Source: Variovorax beijingensis
GTDB lineage: Bacteria > Pseudomonadota > Gammaproteobacteria > Burkholderiales > Burkholderiaceae_C
Direction: 5' to 3'
DNA: 64,000 bases
Assembly (NCBI RefSeq): GCF_007828835.1
Contig: NZ_VIVL01000009.1
Location: 62,001 to 126,000, forward strand
The translations under genes and the position numbers were made by a program. Below, piece after piece: positions 37,451-46,562 of the stretch. Within the stretch, counting starts at the first letter, position 1; every line of letters starts with the position of its first letter. The notes beneath the pieces are model-generated. The model worked only from the letters and a program-made list of their open reading frames with translations. It was not told the origin of the DNA and made no database searches.

Positions 37451-38833
37451 GTGCGTTCGCTGCTGCTGCGTCTCTACGGCGCCTTCACCACCGCCGTGCA
37501 ACCGCTGGTTCGCCGCAAGCTGCGGCGCCGGGCGGTGGCCGAGCCCGGCTACGGCGTGGCCGTCGAGGAGCGCTTCGGCTATTACGACGATGCCACCACC
37601 GGCGAGGGCCAGTGCTGGGTGCATGCGGTCTCGCTCGGCGAAACGCGCGCGGCCGCCATCCTGATCGCGGAACTGCGCAGGCAGTACCCAGGCATACCGA
37701 TCCTGCTCACGCACGGCACGGCCACGGGCCGCGAAGAAGGCGCCAAGCTGCTCGAACCCGGCGACACGCAGGTCTGGCAGCCCTGGGACATGCCCGGCGC
37801 GGTGAAGCGTTTTCTCGACCGTTTCCAGCCGCGCATCGGCGTGCTGATGGAAACCGAGGTCTGGCCCGAGATGGCCGCCGCCTGTGCCGAGCGCCGCATC
37901 CCGCTGGTGCTGGCCAATGCGCGGCTCAACGAGAAATCGCTGGCCGCGGCCGAACGTCTCGGCTGGCTCGCGCGGCCCGCGTACTCGGCGCTGGCTGCCG
38001 TGTGGGCGCAGACCGAGGCCGACGCGCACCGGCTGGTGTCGCTGGGCGCCAAGGTGGCCGGCATCTACGGCAACCTGAAGTTCGACGCCTCGCCCGATGC
38101 GCGCCAGCTGGCCGCGGCCGCGACGCTGCGCGAGCGGCTGCCCAAGCCGATGGTGGTGCTCGCGAGTTCGCGCGACGGCGAGGAGCGCATGCTGCTCGAC
38201 GTGCTCAGGCGCTTCGGCGCCACCGCGCCCGTGCCGCCCGAGCAGGGCGCCATCCGTTCGATTGCCAAGCGCGTGCACGACGTGCAGTGGATGATCGTGC
38301 CGCGCCACCCGCAGCGCTTCGACGAAGTGGCCGCGCTGATCGAAGCCGAGGGCTTTGCGGTGGCGCGCCGCAGCGCCGCGGGCGAGCCGTCGGACGCCGA
38401 GATCTGGCTGGGCGATTCGCTCGGCGAAATGGCGCTGTACTACGGCCTGGCCGACGTTGCGCTGCTCGGCGGCAGCTTCGAACCGCTGGGCGGGCAGAAC
38501 CTGATCGAGCCGGCCGCCTGCGGCTGTCCGGTGGTCATGGGCCCCTCCACCTTCAACTTTGCCGAAGCGGCGCAGCTTTCGCTGGCGGCCGGGGCCTCGC
38601 TGCGCGTCGAGAACATGGAGCAGGCGGTCACCGCGGCGCTCAAGCTGGTCGAGAACCCCGAACGCCGCGCCGCCATGGCCGAGGCTGCGCTGTCATTCTC
38701 GTCGTCGAACCGCGGCGCCGCCGAACGCACCGCAGCCGCGGTGCTGGCGATCGCGCAGGCGGCGGATCCCGTGGCGTCGGAACACGCGCCGCTCGAAAGC
38801 GAAGCGCCGCGCGCCGAACCCACACTCGACTGA
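37451..38833 (+). CDS. waaA: 3-deoxy-D-manno-octulosonic acid transferase (WaaA/KdtA)
   Basis: Inner-membrane-associated glycosyltransferase of about 460 residues that adds Kdo from CMP-Kdo to lipid A precursor. The N-terminal anchor segment RSLLLRLYGAFTTAVQPL is followed by WVHAVSLGETRAA, LLTHGTATGRE and PRIGVLMETEVWPEM. The second domain has VVLASSRDGEE, IVPRHPQRF, LGDSLGEMALYYGLADVALLG and GGQNLIEPAACGCPV. All are WaaA hallmarks. A GTG start at 37451 fits best, five bases after the phosphomannomutase stop. A short hairpin overlaps its stop codon. Confidence 0.94.
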   Translation: MRSLLLRLYGAFTTAVQPLVRRKLRRRAVAEPGYGVAVEERFGYYDDATTGEGQCWVHAVSLGETRAAAILIAELRRQYPGIPILLTHGTATGREEGAKLLEPGDTQVWQPWDMPGAVKRFLDRFQPRIGVLMETEVWPEMAAACAERRIPLVLANARLNEKSLAAAERLGWLARPAYSALAAVWAQTEADAHRLVSLGAKVAGIYGNLKFDASPDARQLAAAATLRERLPKPMVVLASSRDGEERMLLDVLRRFGATAPVPPEQGAIRSIAKRVHDVQWMIVPRHPQRFDEVAALIEAEGFAVARRSAAGEPSDAEIWLGDSLGEMALYYGLADVALLGGSFEPLGGQNLIEPAACGCPVVMGPSTFNFAEAAQLSLAAGASLRVENMEQAVTAALKLVENPERRAAMAEAALSFSSSNRGAAERTAAAVLAIAQAADPVASEHAPLESEAPRAEPTLD

Positions 38834-38838
38834 GTGTG
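38821..38838. terminator. Hairpin overlapping the waaA stop codon
   Basis: CACACTC, loop GACT and GAGTGTG make a perfect 7-bp stem that includes the waaA TGA. It lies between two convergent genes but has no T-tract, so it is only a weak terminator candidate. Confidence 0.35.
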
Positions 38839-38864
38839 CATGGCTCCTGGGAGGGAGAAAATCC

Positions 38865-40400
38865 TCAGCGTACTGGGGGATTGAGGATGACCGGCGGCGG
38901 CGGTGCCGAAGGCATCGTGGGTGCCGGCGGATTGAACGGCTGCACCGGCACCGGCGGCACCACGGGAATGGGTGGCGGCGTCACGGGCACCGAAGGCGCG
39001 GCCTGCGGCCTTTCGCCGGGCGCTGGCGGCACCGTGCTGCCATTCTTCGCCAGCGTCGCGTTGATCGCGTTCATGTCGTCGACCGTCAGCGTGCCGTTGG
39101 CCTGGCGCAGCTTCAGGTTGCCCAGCAGCACGTTGTAGCGCGCCTGCGCGAGATCGCGCTTGGTTTGGTAGAGCTGGCTCTGCGAATTGAGCACATCGAT
39201 GTTGATGCGCACGCCCACCTGGTAGCCGAGCCGGTTGGCATCGAGCGCGCTCTGGCTCGAGGCCTCGGCCGCTTCGAGCGCCTTGACCTGGCCCGCGCCC
39301 GACACCAGCCCGAGGTAGGCCGCGCGCGTGGCCTGTGCGACGCTGCGGCGGGTGCCTTCGAGCACGCTGCGCGACTGGTCCTCGAGCGCGAGCGTTTCCT
39401 TGATGCGGTTCTCGGTGGCAAAGCCGGCGAAAAGCGGCAGGTTGAACACCACGCCGACCGACGCTGCATCGATGCGCGTGCCCACGGTGCTGGTGCTGGT
39501 GCCGTGGGGATTGCGCGTGATGTTGTAGCCCAGGTTGGCGTCGAGCGTGGGCTTGTGGCCGGCTTCGGCCTTGCGGATTTCGAGCCCGGCCACGTCGAGC
39601 CCGAGCCGCGCCTGGCGGATGGCCGGGTGCGCTTCCTCGGCCTGCGCCACCCAGGCTTCGATGTTGGCCGGCGTGGCGGCCGGCAGCACCACCGGCTGCG
39701 CCAGCGGCACCGGCACGCTGCCCGGGCGGCCGACCAGCTGGTCGAGCACCACCTTCTTCACCTGCAGGTCGTTTTCGGCGGCGATCTCCTGCGCAATGAC
39801 GAGGTCGTAGCGGGCCTGGGCTTCGCGCGTGTCGGTGATGGTGGAGGTGCCGACCTCGAAGTTGCGCTTGGCCGACGCGAGCTGCTCGGCCACCGCCACC
39901 TTCTGCGCGCGCACCAGCGTCAGGCTGTCCTGGCTCGCGAGCACGTCGAAGTAGGCCTGGCTCACGCGCACGATCAGGTCCTGCTCGGAAATGGTGAGCA
40001 CCGCCTGTGCGATCTCGGCCTGGCGCTTGCCCTGCTCGTAGGTGGCCCAGTTGGCGGGCCGGTACAGCGGCTGCGTGGCGTTGATGCCGATGTTCTGCGT
40101 GGTGAAGTCGCGCGGCGTGGTCGTTCCGCGGCCGGCGCCGGTGAGCGTGTCGATGTCGAGGTTGTTGCGCGTGGCGCCGGCCGTGAGCCCCACGGCCGGA
40201 AGGATGCCGGCCTTGGCCTGCGCGGCGCGTGCCACGCTCGCGTCGTACTGGGCCCGCGCGCCCTGGTAGGTGGCGTCGAAGCCGCGCGCGGATTCGTAGA
40301 GTTCGTTCAGTGTCTGGCCTTGGGCCGGCAGCGCGAGCAGGGTGGCAAAGAGACTTGCAAGCGCTGCGGAAAGAGGCAAAAGCCTGGGCCTGAAAGGCAT
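38865..40400 (-). CDS. tolC: TolC-family outer-membrane efflux protein
   Basis: Outer-membrane channel protein of 511 residues for type I secretion and RND/ABC efflux. A signal peptide ending LPAQGQ is followed by two similar halves, each with long coiled-coil helices (for example YESARGFDATYQGARAQYDA, then EAWVAQAEEAHPAIRQAR) and beta segments (NIGINATQPLYRP, VGVVFNLPLFAG). The last ~60 residues are very rich in Pro, a tail longer than in E. coli TolC. Upstream come a rhodanese gene and pcm on the same strand, a neighbourhood familiar for tolC in this group of bacteria. Confidence 0.94.
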   Translation of the reverse strand: MPFRPRLLPLSAALASLFATLLALPAQGQTLNELYESARGFDATYQGARAQYDASVARAAQAKAGILPAVGLTAGATRNNLDIDTLTGAGRGTTTPRDFTTQNIGINATQPLYRPANWATYEQGKRQAEIAQAVLTISEQDLIVRVSQAYFDVLASQDSLTLVRAQKVAVAEQLASAKRNFEVGTSTITDTREAQARYDLVIAQEIAAENDLQVKKVVLDQLVGRPGSVPVPLAQPVVLPAATPANIEAWVAQAEEAHPAIRQARLGLDVAGLEIRKAEAGHKPTLDANLGYNITRNPHGTSTSTVGTRIDAASVGVVFNLPLFAGFATENRIKETLALEDQSRSVLEGTRRSVAQATRAAYLGLVSGAGQVKALEAAEASSQSALDANRLGYQVGVRINIDVLNSQSQLYQTKRDLAQARYNVLLGNLKLRQANGTLTVDDMNAINATLAKNGSTVPPAPGERPQAAPSVPVTPPPIPVVPPVPVQPFNPPAPTMPSAPPPPVILNPPVR

Positions 40401-40421
40401 TGAACGTCCTTGAAGAAAGAA

Positions 40422-40760
40422 TCAGTAGCGCGGCACGGAGGGATCGTGCTGTGCCGACCAGGCGTCGATGCCGCCGGCCACGTTGGCCAGCTCGGCAAAG
40501 CCGTTCTGGCTCAGGAACGCCGCCACGCGCTGGCTGCGCGCACCGTGGTGGCAGAGGCAGGCGATGCGCTGGCCCTCGTCGAGTTCGGCAAGCCGTGCCG
40601 GAATCTCGTTCATCGGGATGGCCACGAGCGTGAAGCCCTGCGGCGCAACGCTGGCCGTCTGCAGCTCCCAGGGCTCGCGCACGTCGAGCAGCACGGGCGG
40701 CGCCTCGGGATGCTCCGCAAACCAGGCGGCAAGATCGGCGGGGCGGACTTGGTCGATCAT
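40422..40760 (-). CDS. Rhodanese-like sulfurtransferase
   Basis: Single-domain rhodanese of about 112 residues. It has VLLDVREPWELQ at the start of the domain, an active-site loop CLCHHGARSQRVA with the catalytic Cys near residue 70, and the closing NVAGGIDAWS. I start at the ATG at 40760 (MIDQVRPADL), which gives a normal family length; longer readings run into the pcm 3' end. It lies 14 bases after pcm and 21 before tolC, so it is probably in one transcript. The in vivo sulfur acceptor is unknown. Confidence 0.92.
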   Translation of the reverse strand: MIDQVRPADLAAWFAEHPEAPPVLLDVREPWELQTASVAPQGFTLVAIPMNEIPARLAELDEGQRIACLCHHGARSQRVAAFLSQNGFAELANVAGGIDAWSAQHDPSVPRY

Positions 40761-40774
40761 TCGGTGGCGCCCGT

Positions 40775-41452
40775 TCAGAACGAAAAGCGCGAGGGCTCGG
40801 GGAAGTTGAGCAGCCGCGGCGCCACGGTGTCCCAGGGCTGGATGGTGTCCCACTTGCTTTCGCTGCTGCGGGTGACGATGTGGGCGCGCATCATCGGCTC
40901 CTCGCCCACGATGGCGGCGAGGCGGCCGCCCACCTTGAGCGAGCCGAGCAGGTTCTGCGGAATGCGCGCCACCGAGCCGCTGAGCACGATCACGTCGAAG
41001 CTCGGACCGCTTGGCAGCGGCACGGCGCCGTCGGCGTTGCGCACCTCGACATTGGCCACGCCGTTCTGGCGCAGCGTCTCGGCGGCGCGGGCGGCCAGCG
41101 CGGGGTCGATCTCGAGCGACAGTACCTGGGCCGCGCGGTGGGCGAGCAGGGCGGCCATGAAGCCCGATCCGGTGCCGATCTCGAGCACCGACTCGTGCTT
41201 TTGCACGTGCAGGTCCTGCAGCATGCGCGCCTCGACCTTGGGCGAGAGCATGACCTGGCCGGGAACGGAGCCGTCGCCGAGCGGAATCTCCATGTCGAAG
41301 AAGGCCAGCGCGCGGTGCTCGGGCGGCACGTAGTCTTCGCGCCGGATCACAGCCAGCAGGTCGAGGATTTCCAGATCGAGCACATCCCAGGGCCGGATCT
41401 GCTGTTCGATCATGTTGAAGCGCAGGCGCTCGAGGGAGGGGGTGGGGTTCAT
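40775..41452 (-). CDS. pcm: Protein-L-isoaspartate O-methyltransferase family protein
   Basis: SAM-dependent methyltransferase of about 225 residues; the family repairs isoaspartyl residues in aged proteins. The N-terminal part MIEQQIRPWDVLD is followed by VMLSPKVEARMLQDL and the SAM motif VLEIGTGSGFMAALLA (about residues 83-98), with LEIDPALAARA and VGGRLAAIVGE as later motifs. The start at 41452 (MNPTPSLERLRF) matches the family's length. Near the tolC gene this member is common in beta-proteobacteria, where its role may differ from classical Pcm. Confidence 0.9.
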   Translation of the reverse strand: MNPTPSLERLRFNMIEQQIRPWDVLDLEILDLLAVIRREDYVPPEHRALAFFDMEIPLGDGSVPGQVMLSPKVEARMLQDLHVQKHESVLEIGTGSGFMAALLAHRAAQVLSLEIDPALAARAAETLRQNGVANVEVRNADGAVPLPSGPSFDVIVLSGSVARIPQNLLGSLKVGGRLAAIVGEEPMMRAHIVTRSSESKWDTIQPWDTVAPRLLNFPEPSRFSF

Positions 41453-41542
41453 GGGAGGCTTTTCCTTGTGGGGCTCAGGACAAACCTTCAATTTTAGGTT
41501 GCGCGGCGCAAGCCCGCGGCTGGCCGGCGATGCATTTGCGCG

Positions 41543-42220
41543 TCATGCGGCGGCTCCGGGCTGCCGGGTGAGGCCGTAGAGCACGGTCTCGGCCTGTGTG
41601 GCGAGGTATTTTTCGGGGTCGAGCGAGGTTTCCGCGTCGACGCAGACCATGGCCGAGTGCTTCCACAGCATCAGGAAGACCATCGGCGCCACCACCGCGT
41701 AAATGGCGTGGTCGACGTCGACCGGCGCGAATTCGCCGCGGTCGATGCCGCGCTGCAGGATGCGCCGCAGCAGCGAATGGCCCGGCCGCACCACCTCCTT
41801 GCGGTAGAACTCGGCCAGCTCGGGAAAATTGGTGCCTTCGCTCATCATGAGCTTGGTCAGGCCCGAGGCCTTGGTCATGCCCACGCGCTCCCACCAGACG
41901 CGCATGCAGTAGCGCAGCATGTCGGCCGTCGTGCCCTCGAAGGCCTCGAACTCGTCGTTCCACTCGGCAAACCGGCCCCCGAGGTTCTCGATCACCACGG
42001 CCTTGAAGAGCTCTTCCTTGCTCGGAAAGTAGAGAAAGAGGGTGCCCTTGGAGACGCCCGCGCGCGCCGCCACTTCCTCGGCGCGGGTGGCGGCAAAGCC
42101 TTTTTCGACGAACAGGTCGAGCGCCGCTGCCAGCAGTTCGCCCGGACGCGCCTCCTTGCGGCGCTCGCGCTTGGCGCGCACCGGGCAGATCTTGTCGGCA
42201 AAGAATCGGGGGGTGGGCAT
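41543..42220 (-). CDS. TetR/AcrR-family transcriptional regulator
   Basis: Repressor-type regulator of 225 residues. The N-terminal DNA-binding domain has LLAAALDLFVEKGFAATRAE followed by the helix-turn-helix VAARAGVSKGTLFLYFPSKE and ELFKAV. The C-terminal ligand domain carries hydrophobic helices (AIYAVVAPMVFLMLW). It is divergent from msrA, with an imperfect dyad four bases upstream of its start that is probably its operator. On position it may control itself and the leftward pcm-rhodanese-tolC genes, or msrA; the ligand is unknown. Confidence 0.93.
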   Translation of the reverse strand: MPTPRFFADKICPVRAKRERRKEARPGELLAAALDLFVEKGFAATRAEEVAARAGVSKGTLFLYFPSKEELFKAVVIENLGGRFAEWNDEFEAFEGTTADMLRYCMRVWWERVGMTKASGLTKLMMSEGTNFPELAEFYRKEVVRPGHSLLRRILQRGIDRGEFAPVDVDHAIYAVVAPMVFLMLWKHSAMVCVDAETSLDPEKYLATQAETVLYGLTRQPGAAA

Positions 42221-42223
42221 GAT

Positions 42224-42245
42224 TTAATGACTCGCGGGTTAGTAA
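42224..42245. promoter_or_regulatory. Operator-like dyad in the tetR-msrA intergenic region
   Basis: TTAATGAC, six bases and GTTAGTAA form an imperfect inverted repeat (six of eight positions pair), immediately upstream of the TetR gene start. The size and spacing fit a TetR dimer site, so autoregulation is likely. Confidence 0.5.
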
Positions 42246-42319
42246 TGTAGTGACCAGCATCCAGCCCGTCAAGCCGCGACAATATCGGGTTCGCTTTTTC
42301 CCCACCTGCCGGAGCAGCC

Positions 42320-42871
42320 ATGTCCTCTTCATCGTCGCCCACTGAAACCATCGTGCTCGGCGGAGGCTGCTTCTGGTGCACCGAGGCCGTGTTCGACCGG
42401 GTGCAGGGCGTGGTGGACGTCGAATCGGGCTACTGCAACGGCCAGACGGTCAACCCGAGCTACGAGCAGGTCTGCACCGGCCGCACGGGGCATGCGGAGG
42501 TGGTGAAGGTGGAATTCGACCCCGCGGCCATCAGCCTGCGCGAGATTCTCGAGATCTTCTTCGTGGTGCACGACCCCACGACCCTGAACCGCCAGGGCAA
42601 CGACGTGGGCACGCAGTACCGCAGCGGCATCTACTTCACGGGCGACGCGCAAAAGCAGGTGGCCGAGGAGGTCATCCGCGAGATCGAGGCAAGCAAGACC
42701 TACAGCACGCCCATCGTGACCGAGGTGGCGCCGCTCGCCAACTACTCGGCGGCCGAGGCCTATCACCAGGACTACTTCCTCAACAACCCGAACCAGGGCT
42801 ACTGCGCCTTCGTGGTCGGCCCCAAGGTCGAGAAGTTCCGGAAGACCTTCGCATCGCGCGTCAAGGCCTGA
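42320..42871 (+). CDS. msrA: Peptide-methionine (S)-S-oxide reductase
   Basis: Antioxidant repair enzyme of 183 residues that reduces the S-epimer of methionine sulfoxide. The active-site motif GGGCFWC places the catalytic Cys at 17 and another Cys at 20. YEQVCTGRTGHAEVV, FFVVHDPTTLNRQGNDVGTQ and HQDYFLNNP are the family's other signatures. The start ATG at 42320 follows a GGAG. It stands alone, divergent from the TetR regulator. Confidence 0.96.
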   Translation: MSSSSSPTETIVLGGGCFWCTEAVFDRVQGVVDVESGYCNGQTVNPSYEQVCTGRTGHAEVVKVEFDPAAISLREILEIFFVVHDPTTLNRQGNDVGTQYRSGIYFTGDAQKQVAEEVIREIEASKTYSTPIVTEVAPLANYSAAEAYHQDYFLNNPNQGYCAFVVGPKVEKFRKTFASRVKA

Positions 42872-42895
42872 GCTTCCTTTTCAGCCCTGCTTCCC

Positions 42896-43294
42896 GTGCA
42901 CGTCGCCAGCCCCATCCCGACCCGGACGATCGCGTCGACCCGCGCGATCGCCATCGCGCTGATGGTTGCGCTGTGGTTCGCGGGCACGCTGGGGCTGATC
43001 CACCGGACGCTGCACGTGCCCGGCCTGGCGCAGGCCCACGCGGCGGCATTGGCGGCGCACCCGGCGGTTGCGCACGAGCATGCGGCCCATGGCATCGGCG
43101 ACCTGTTCGGCCATCACTCCGATGCCGAGTGCCGGCTCTACGACCAGCTGTCGCATGGCTCGGGCGCGCCTGGCGTGCCGATGGTGATGCTGCCGGTGCT
43201 GCTGCCGTCGGCCACCTTTGCCTATCTGCAGGGCGAGGCCATCGCCCGCTGGGTTGCGCTGTTCGACGCGCGCGGCCCGCCTTCCACTCGCTGA
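42896..43294 (+). CDS. Small His-rich membrane-anchored protein (DUF2946-like), probably metal-related
   Basis: Predicted 132-residue protein from a GTG start, with one N-terminal hydrophobic segment (AIALMVALWFAGTLGLIH) and a metal-binding-looking middle: LIHRTLH, AHPAVAHEHAAHG and GHHSDAEC. No enzyme motif is seen. The layout (one membrane anchor, His clusters, a lone Cys) resembles the small DUF2946-type proteins often found before metal-linked TonB receptors, and a ZnuD-like receptor gene follows 78 bases later. Family and start are uncertain; the ATG at 42962 would remove part of the anchor. The role is inferred from position. Confidence 0.6.
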   Translation: MHVASPIPTRTIASTRAIAIALMVALWFAGTLGLIHRTLHVPGLAQAHAAALAAHPAVAHEHAAHGIGDLFGHHSDAECRLYDQLSHGSGAPGVPMVMLPVLLPSATFAYLQGEAIARWVALFDARGPPSTR

Positions 43295-43372
43295 ATCCCG
43301 CTGTGTTCCGGTTGCTGCCCCGCGTTTGATGCGGATGGCGGCGGCCGCCCCTTGGTTCAACGAGTGTTCATC

Positions 43373-45481
43373 ATGATTCCCAAATTCCGTCGCAACGCCA
43401 TCGGCGCTGCCATTCTTTCGCTGGCTTCCTTCGCGGCCATGGCCCAGGTCCAGCCCCAACCGGTACCCCAGGCGCAGCCCGCCGAAGCGGCCGCGCCGGT
43501 CCTGCCGGAGATCGCCGTCACCGGCAATCCGTTGGGCGCGAGCGAACTGATCGCACCCACCACCACGCTCTCGGGCGACAGGCTCCTGATGCGCTCCGAA
43601 TCGACGCTCGGCCAAACGCTCGACAACCTGCCCGGCGTGAGCAGCAGCTACTTCGGGCCCAATGCGAGCCGGCCGATCATCCGCGGCCTCGACGGCGACC
43701 GCATCCGCATCCTGCAGAACGGTGGCGGCGCGCCCGACGCCTCGTCGCTGAGCTACGACCATGCGGTGCCGATGGACGCGCTGGTCACCGAACGCGTCGA
43801 GGTGCTGCGCGGCCCGTCGGCGCTGCAGTACGGCGGCAGCGCGGTGGGCGGCGTGGTCAACGTGATCGACAACCGCATTCCGAGCGAGCCGATCAACGGC
43901 TTCGGCGGCCGTGCCGACCTGGGCTTTTCCACCGGCAACAAGGAGAAGAACGGCGGCGTGGTGCTCGAAGGCGGCAACGACCGCTTCGCGCTGCACGTCG
44001 ATGCGTTCAACCGCGACTCCAAGGACGTCTCGGTGCCCATCGACCTGGAATGCAGCAAGCCCGGGCGCCCCTGGCTCGCGCGCAAGATCTGCAATTCGGC
44101 CAACGAGGCGCACGGCGGCGCGGTGGGCGGCACGCTGTTCTTCGACCAGGGCTGGATCGGCGCCTCGGCCAGCACCTACCGCAGCACCTACGGCACCGTG
44201 GCCGAGGACGACGTGACCATCGGCATGAAGTCCGACCGCCAGGCGATCGAGGGCGAGTGGCGCCCGGGCGGCTTCATCAGCAGCATCCACGCCAAGGCCA
44301 GCCACACCAACTACCGCCACACCGAGTACGAAGGCCGCGAGGCCGGCACCACCTTCTCGAACCTGAGCAACGACCTGCGCATCGAGGCGCGCCACCAGAA
44401 GATCGGCAACTTCGAGGGCCTGGTCGGCTTCGCGAGCGAGAGCAACCGTTTTGCCGCGGACGGCGCGGAAGCCTTTGCGCCGCACAGCCGCACGCGCTCC
44501 AACGCGCTGTTCCTGTATGAGGAACTCGGCACCTCCTGGGGCCGGCTGAGCTTTGGCGCGCGCACCGAGAAGGTCCGCGTCACCTCGCTCGGCTATCCGG
44601 ACGACCCGACCGTGACGCGCTTTGCCATCGGCGAGCGCACCTTCAATCCGCACAGCGCGGCCGTGGGCGCGCTCGTCAATCTCACGCCGCAGTGGCAGCT
44701 CACCTCGAACCTGGCCTACACCGAGCGGGCACCGAAGGACTACGAGCTGCTCGCCAACGGCCCGCACGTGGCAACGGCGGCCTGGGAGGTCGGCAATCCG
44801 AACCTCGACAAGGAAAAGTCGGTCGGCTTCGACGTCGGCGCGCAATGGAAGTCGGGCGCCAACACGGCCCGCGTCAACGCCTACGTCACGCGCTTTCGCA
44901 ACTACATCGGCCTGACGGCATCGGGCCGCACGCTCGACGAAGAAGGCCAGGTGGTGACCGACCCCGAAGCCACCGACACGCTGGCCGAGTACCTCTACAG
45001 CGGCGTGCGCGCGCGCTTCACCGGCATCGAGGCGAGCGGCAACCTGCGCCTCCTGGGCACCGACGGCTTCGCGCGGCTGGCTGACGCCGCGACGCTCGAC
45101 CTGGAATGGCGCGGCGACGTGGTGCGTGCCAAGAACCTCGACACCGGCGAGCCGCTGCCGCGCATCGCGCCGTTCCGCGCGGGCGCGACGCTGGCCTACG
45201 GCAACGGCCCCTGGAGCGCGCGCTTCGGTTTCGACTACAACGCGGCGCAGCGCCACGTGCCCAGCGTGGGCGCGCGCGAGACCGACGCCTACACGCTGTG
45301 GAATGCCTCGATCGCCTACCGCATGAAGGTGCAGCGCGCCAACCTCACCTGGTATGCGCGCATCGACAACATCACCAACAAGCTGGCCTACAGCCCGACG
45401 TCGATCCTGACGACGACGGTGTACCCGAACGCGCCGCTGCCGGGGCGTTCGCTGAAGGTCGGGCTGCGCGTGACCTTCTGA
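43373..45481 (+). CDS. TonB-dependent receptor, ZnuD-like (probable zinc uptake)
   Basis: Outer-membrane receptor of 702 residues. A signal peptide (AAILSLASFAAMAQ) is followed by a Pro/Gln-rich linker, a TonB-box-like PEIAVTG and a plug with GVSSSYFGPNASRPIIRGLD, SLSYDHAVPMDALV and LRGPSALQYGGSAVGGVVNV. The SYDHAVPMD segment is characteristic of ZnuD-type zinc receptors. The protein ends in Phe (GLRVTF), as barrels do. I use the ATG at 43373. The upstream His-rich protein supports metal transport; copper or heme are less likely alternatives. No Zur site could be made out. Confidence 0.87.
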   Translation: MIPKFRRNAIGAAILSLASFAAMAQVQPQPVPQAQPAEAAAPVLPEIAVTGNPLGASELIAPTTTLSGDRLLMRSESTLGQTLDNLPGVSSSYFGPNASRPIIRGLDGDRIRILQNGGGAPDASSLSYDHAVPMDALVTERVEVLRGPSALQYGGSAVGGVVNVIDNRIPSEPINGFGGRADLGFSTGNKEKNGGVVLEGGNDRFALHVDAFNRDSKDVSVPIDLECSKPGRPWLARKICNSANEAHGGAVGGTLFFDQGWIGASASTYRSTYGTVAEDDVTIGMKSDRQAIEGEWRPGGFISSIHAKASHTNYRHTEYEGREAGTTFSNLSNDLRIEARHQKIGNFEGLVGFASESNRFAADGAEAFAPHSRTRSNALFLYEELGTSWGRLSFGARTEKVRVTSLGYPDDPTVTRFAIGERTFNPHSAAVGALVNLTPQWQLTSNLAYTERAPKDYELLANGPHVATAAWEVGNPNLDKEKSVGFDVGAQWKSGANTARVNAYVTRFRNYIGLTASGRTLDEEGQVVTDPEATDTLAEYLYSGVRARFTGIEASGNLRLLGTDGFARLADAATLDLEWRGDVVRAKNLDTGEPLPRIAPFRAGATLAYGNGPWSARFGFDYNAAQRHVPSVGARETDAYTLWNASIAYRMKVQRANLTWYARIDNITNKLAYSPTSILTTTVYPNAPLPGRSLKVGLRVTF

Positions 45482-45527
45482 ACGAACCCGCCGGCGCTGC
45501 CTGCCGGCATGAGGCTATCCTCGGCGG

Positions 45528-46478
45528 GTGAATTCGTTCGTCATCTCTTCGCTGCTGCCGGTCGTCGTCCTGATCGCGGCAGGCTACCTGGCCGGCCGGC
45601 GCCGCTGGATCGGCGGCAACGCCGTCAAGGACCTTTCCAACCTGATCTTCCTGCTGCTTGCGCCCGCGCTGCTTTTCCGCGCGATGAGCACGGTGCACGT
45701 GCAGGAGCTGAGCCTGAAGCCCGTGGCGGCGTATTTCATCGCCTCGGGCCTGCTGTTTGCGGGCACGCTGGCGCTGCGCGGCTTCAACCGCACGGCGGCC
45801 GTCATTGCGCTGGCCAACACCTACAGCAACACGGTGATGATCGGCATCGTGCTGGTCGGCCTGGCCTATGGCGAGCAGGGCATGGTGGTGCTGCTCACGC
45901 TGATCTCGCTGCATTCGCTGGTGCTATTGACCAGCGCCACCGTGGTGCTCGAGCTGGCCGTGGCGCGCGAGCATGCGCAGCGGGAAGGCCACGAGCAGCG
46001 CCCCATGGCGCGCACGGTGTTGCGCGCACTGCGCAACGCCATCATCCACCCGGTGCCGATGCCGATCATCGCCGGGCTGCTGTTTGCGCAGACCGGGCTC
46101 GCGATGCCCGAATTCCTCGACAAGCCGATCCTGCTGCTCGGCCAGGCTTTCGGTCCGGTGGCGCTGGTGATGGTGGGCATCACGCTCGCGCTGACGCCCG
46201 TCGGGCGGCACTGGCGCGAAGCGACGGGGCAGGCGCTGGTGAAGAACCTGCTGCATCCGCTGCTGGTGGCCGGCATCGGCTGGCTGCTGGGCGTGCGCGG
46301 CATACCGCTCACGGTGATGGTGGTGGCGGCGGCGCTGCCGATCGGCGCCAACGTCTTTCTCTTTTCGCAGCGCTACCGCACCTCGGAAGACCTGGTCACG
46401 GCCAGCGTCGCGGTGTCGACGGTGCTCGCGCTGGCGACGCTGACGCTGGTCATGACGCTGGTGCAGTGGCTGCCTTGA
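45528..46478 (+). CDS. AEC-family (auxin efflux carrier-like) transporter
   Basis: Inner-membrane permease of 316 residues with about ten hydrophobic helices in two inverted halves. The first half has LLPVVVLIAAGYLAGRRRW and NLIFLLLAPALLFRAM; the centre holds VIALANTYSNTVMIGIVL; the second half has PMPIIAGLLFAQTGL and AAALPIGANVFLFSQRY, the last being a strong AEC signature. It starts with a GTG at 45528. Bacterial members carry organic acids such as malate or malonate; the substrate here is unknown. Confidence 0.92.
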   Translation: MNSFVISSLLPVVVLIAAGYLAGRRRWIGGNAVKDLSNLIFLLLAPALLFRAMSTVHVQELSLKPVAAYFIASGLLFAGTLALRGFNRTAAVIALANTYSNTVMIGIVLVGLAYGEQGMVVLLTLISLHSLVLLTSATVVLELAVAREHAQREGHEQRPMARTVLRALRNAIIHPVPMPIIAGLLFAQTGLAMPEFLDKPILLLGQAFGPVALVMVGITLALTPVGRHWREATGQALVKNLLHPLLVAGIGWLLGVRGIPLTVMVVAAALPIGANVFLFSQRYRTSEDLVTASVAVSTVLALATLTLVMTLVQWLP

Positions 46479-46562
46479 GGCTTTTCCCAGCCTAGGCCAT
46501 TCGGCAGGGTGGCCATTTGGCGAGATGGCGGGCGGCGCCTCTCGCTCTACATTTGCCCGCTG

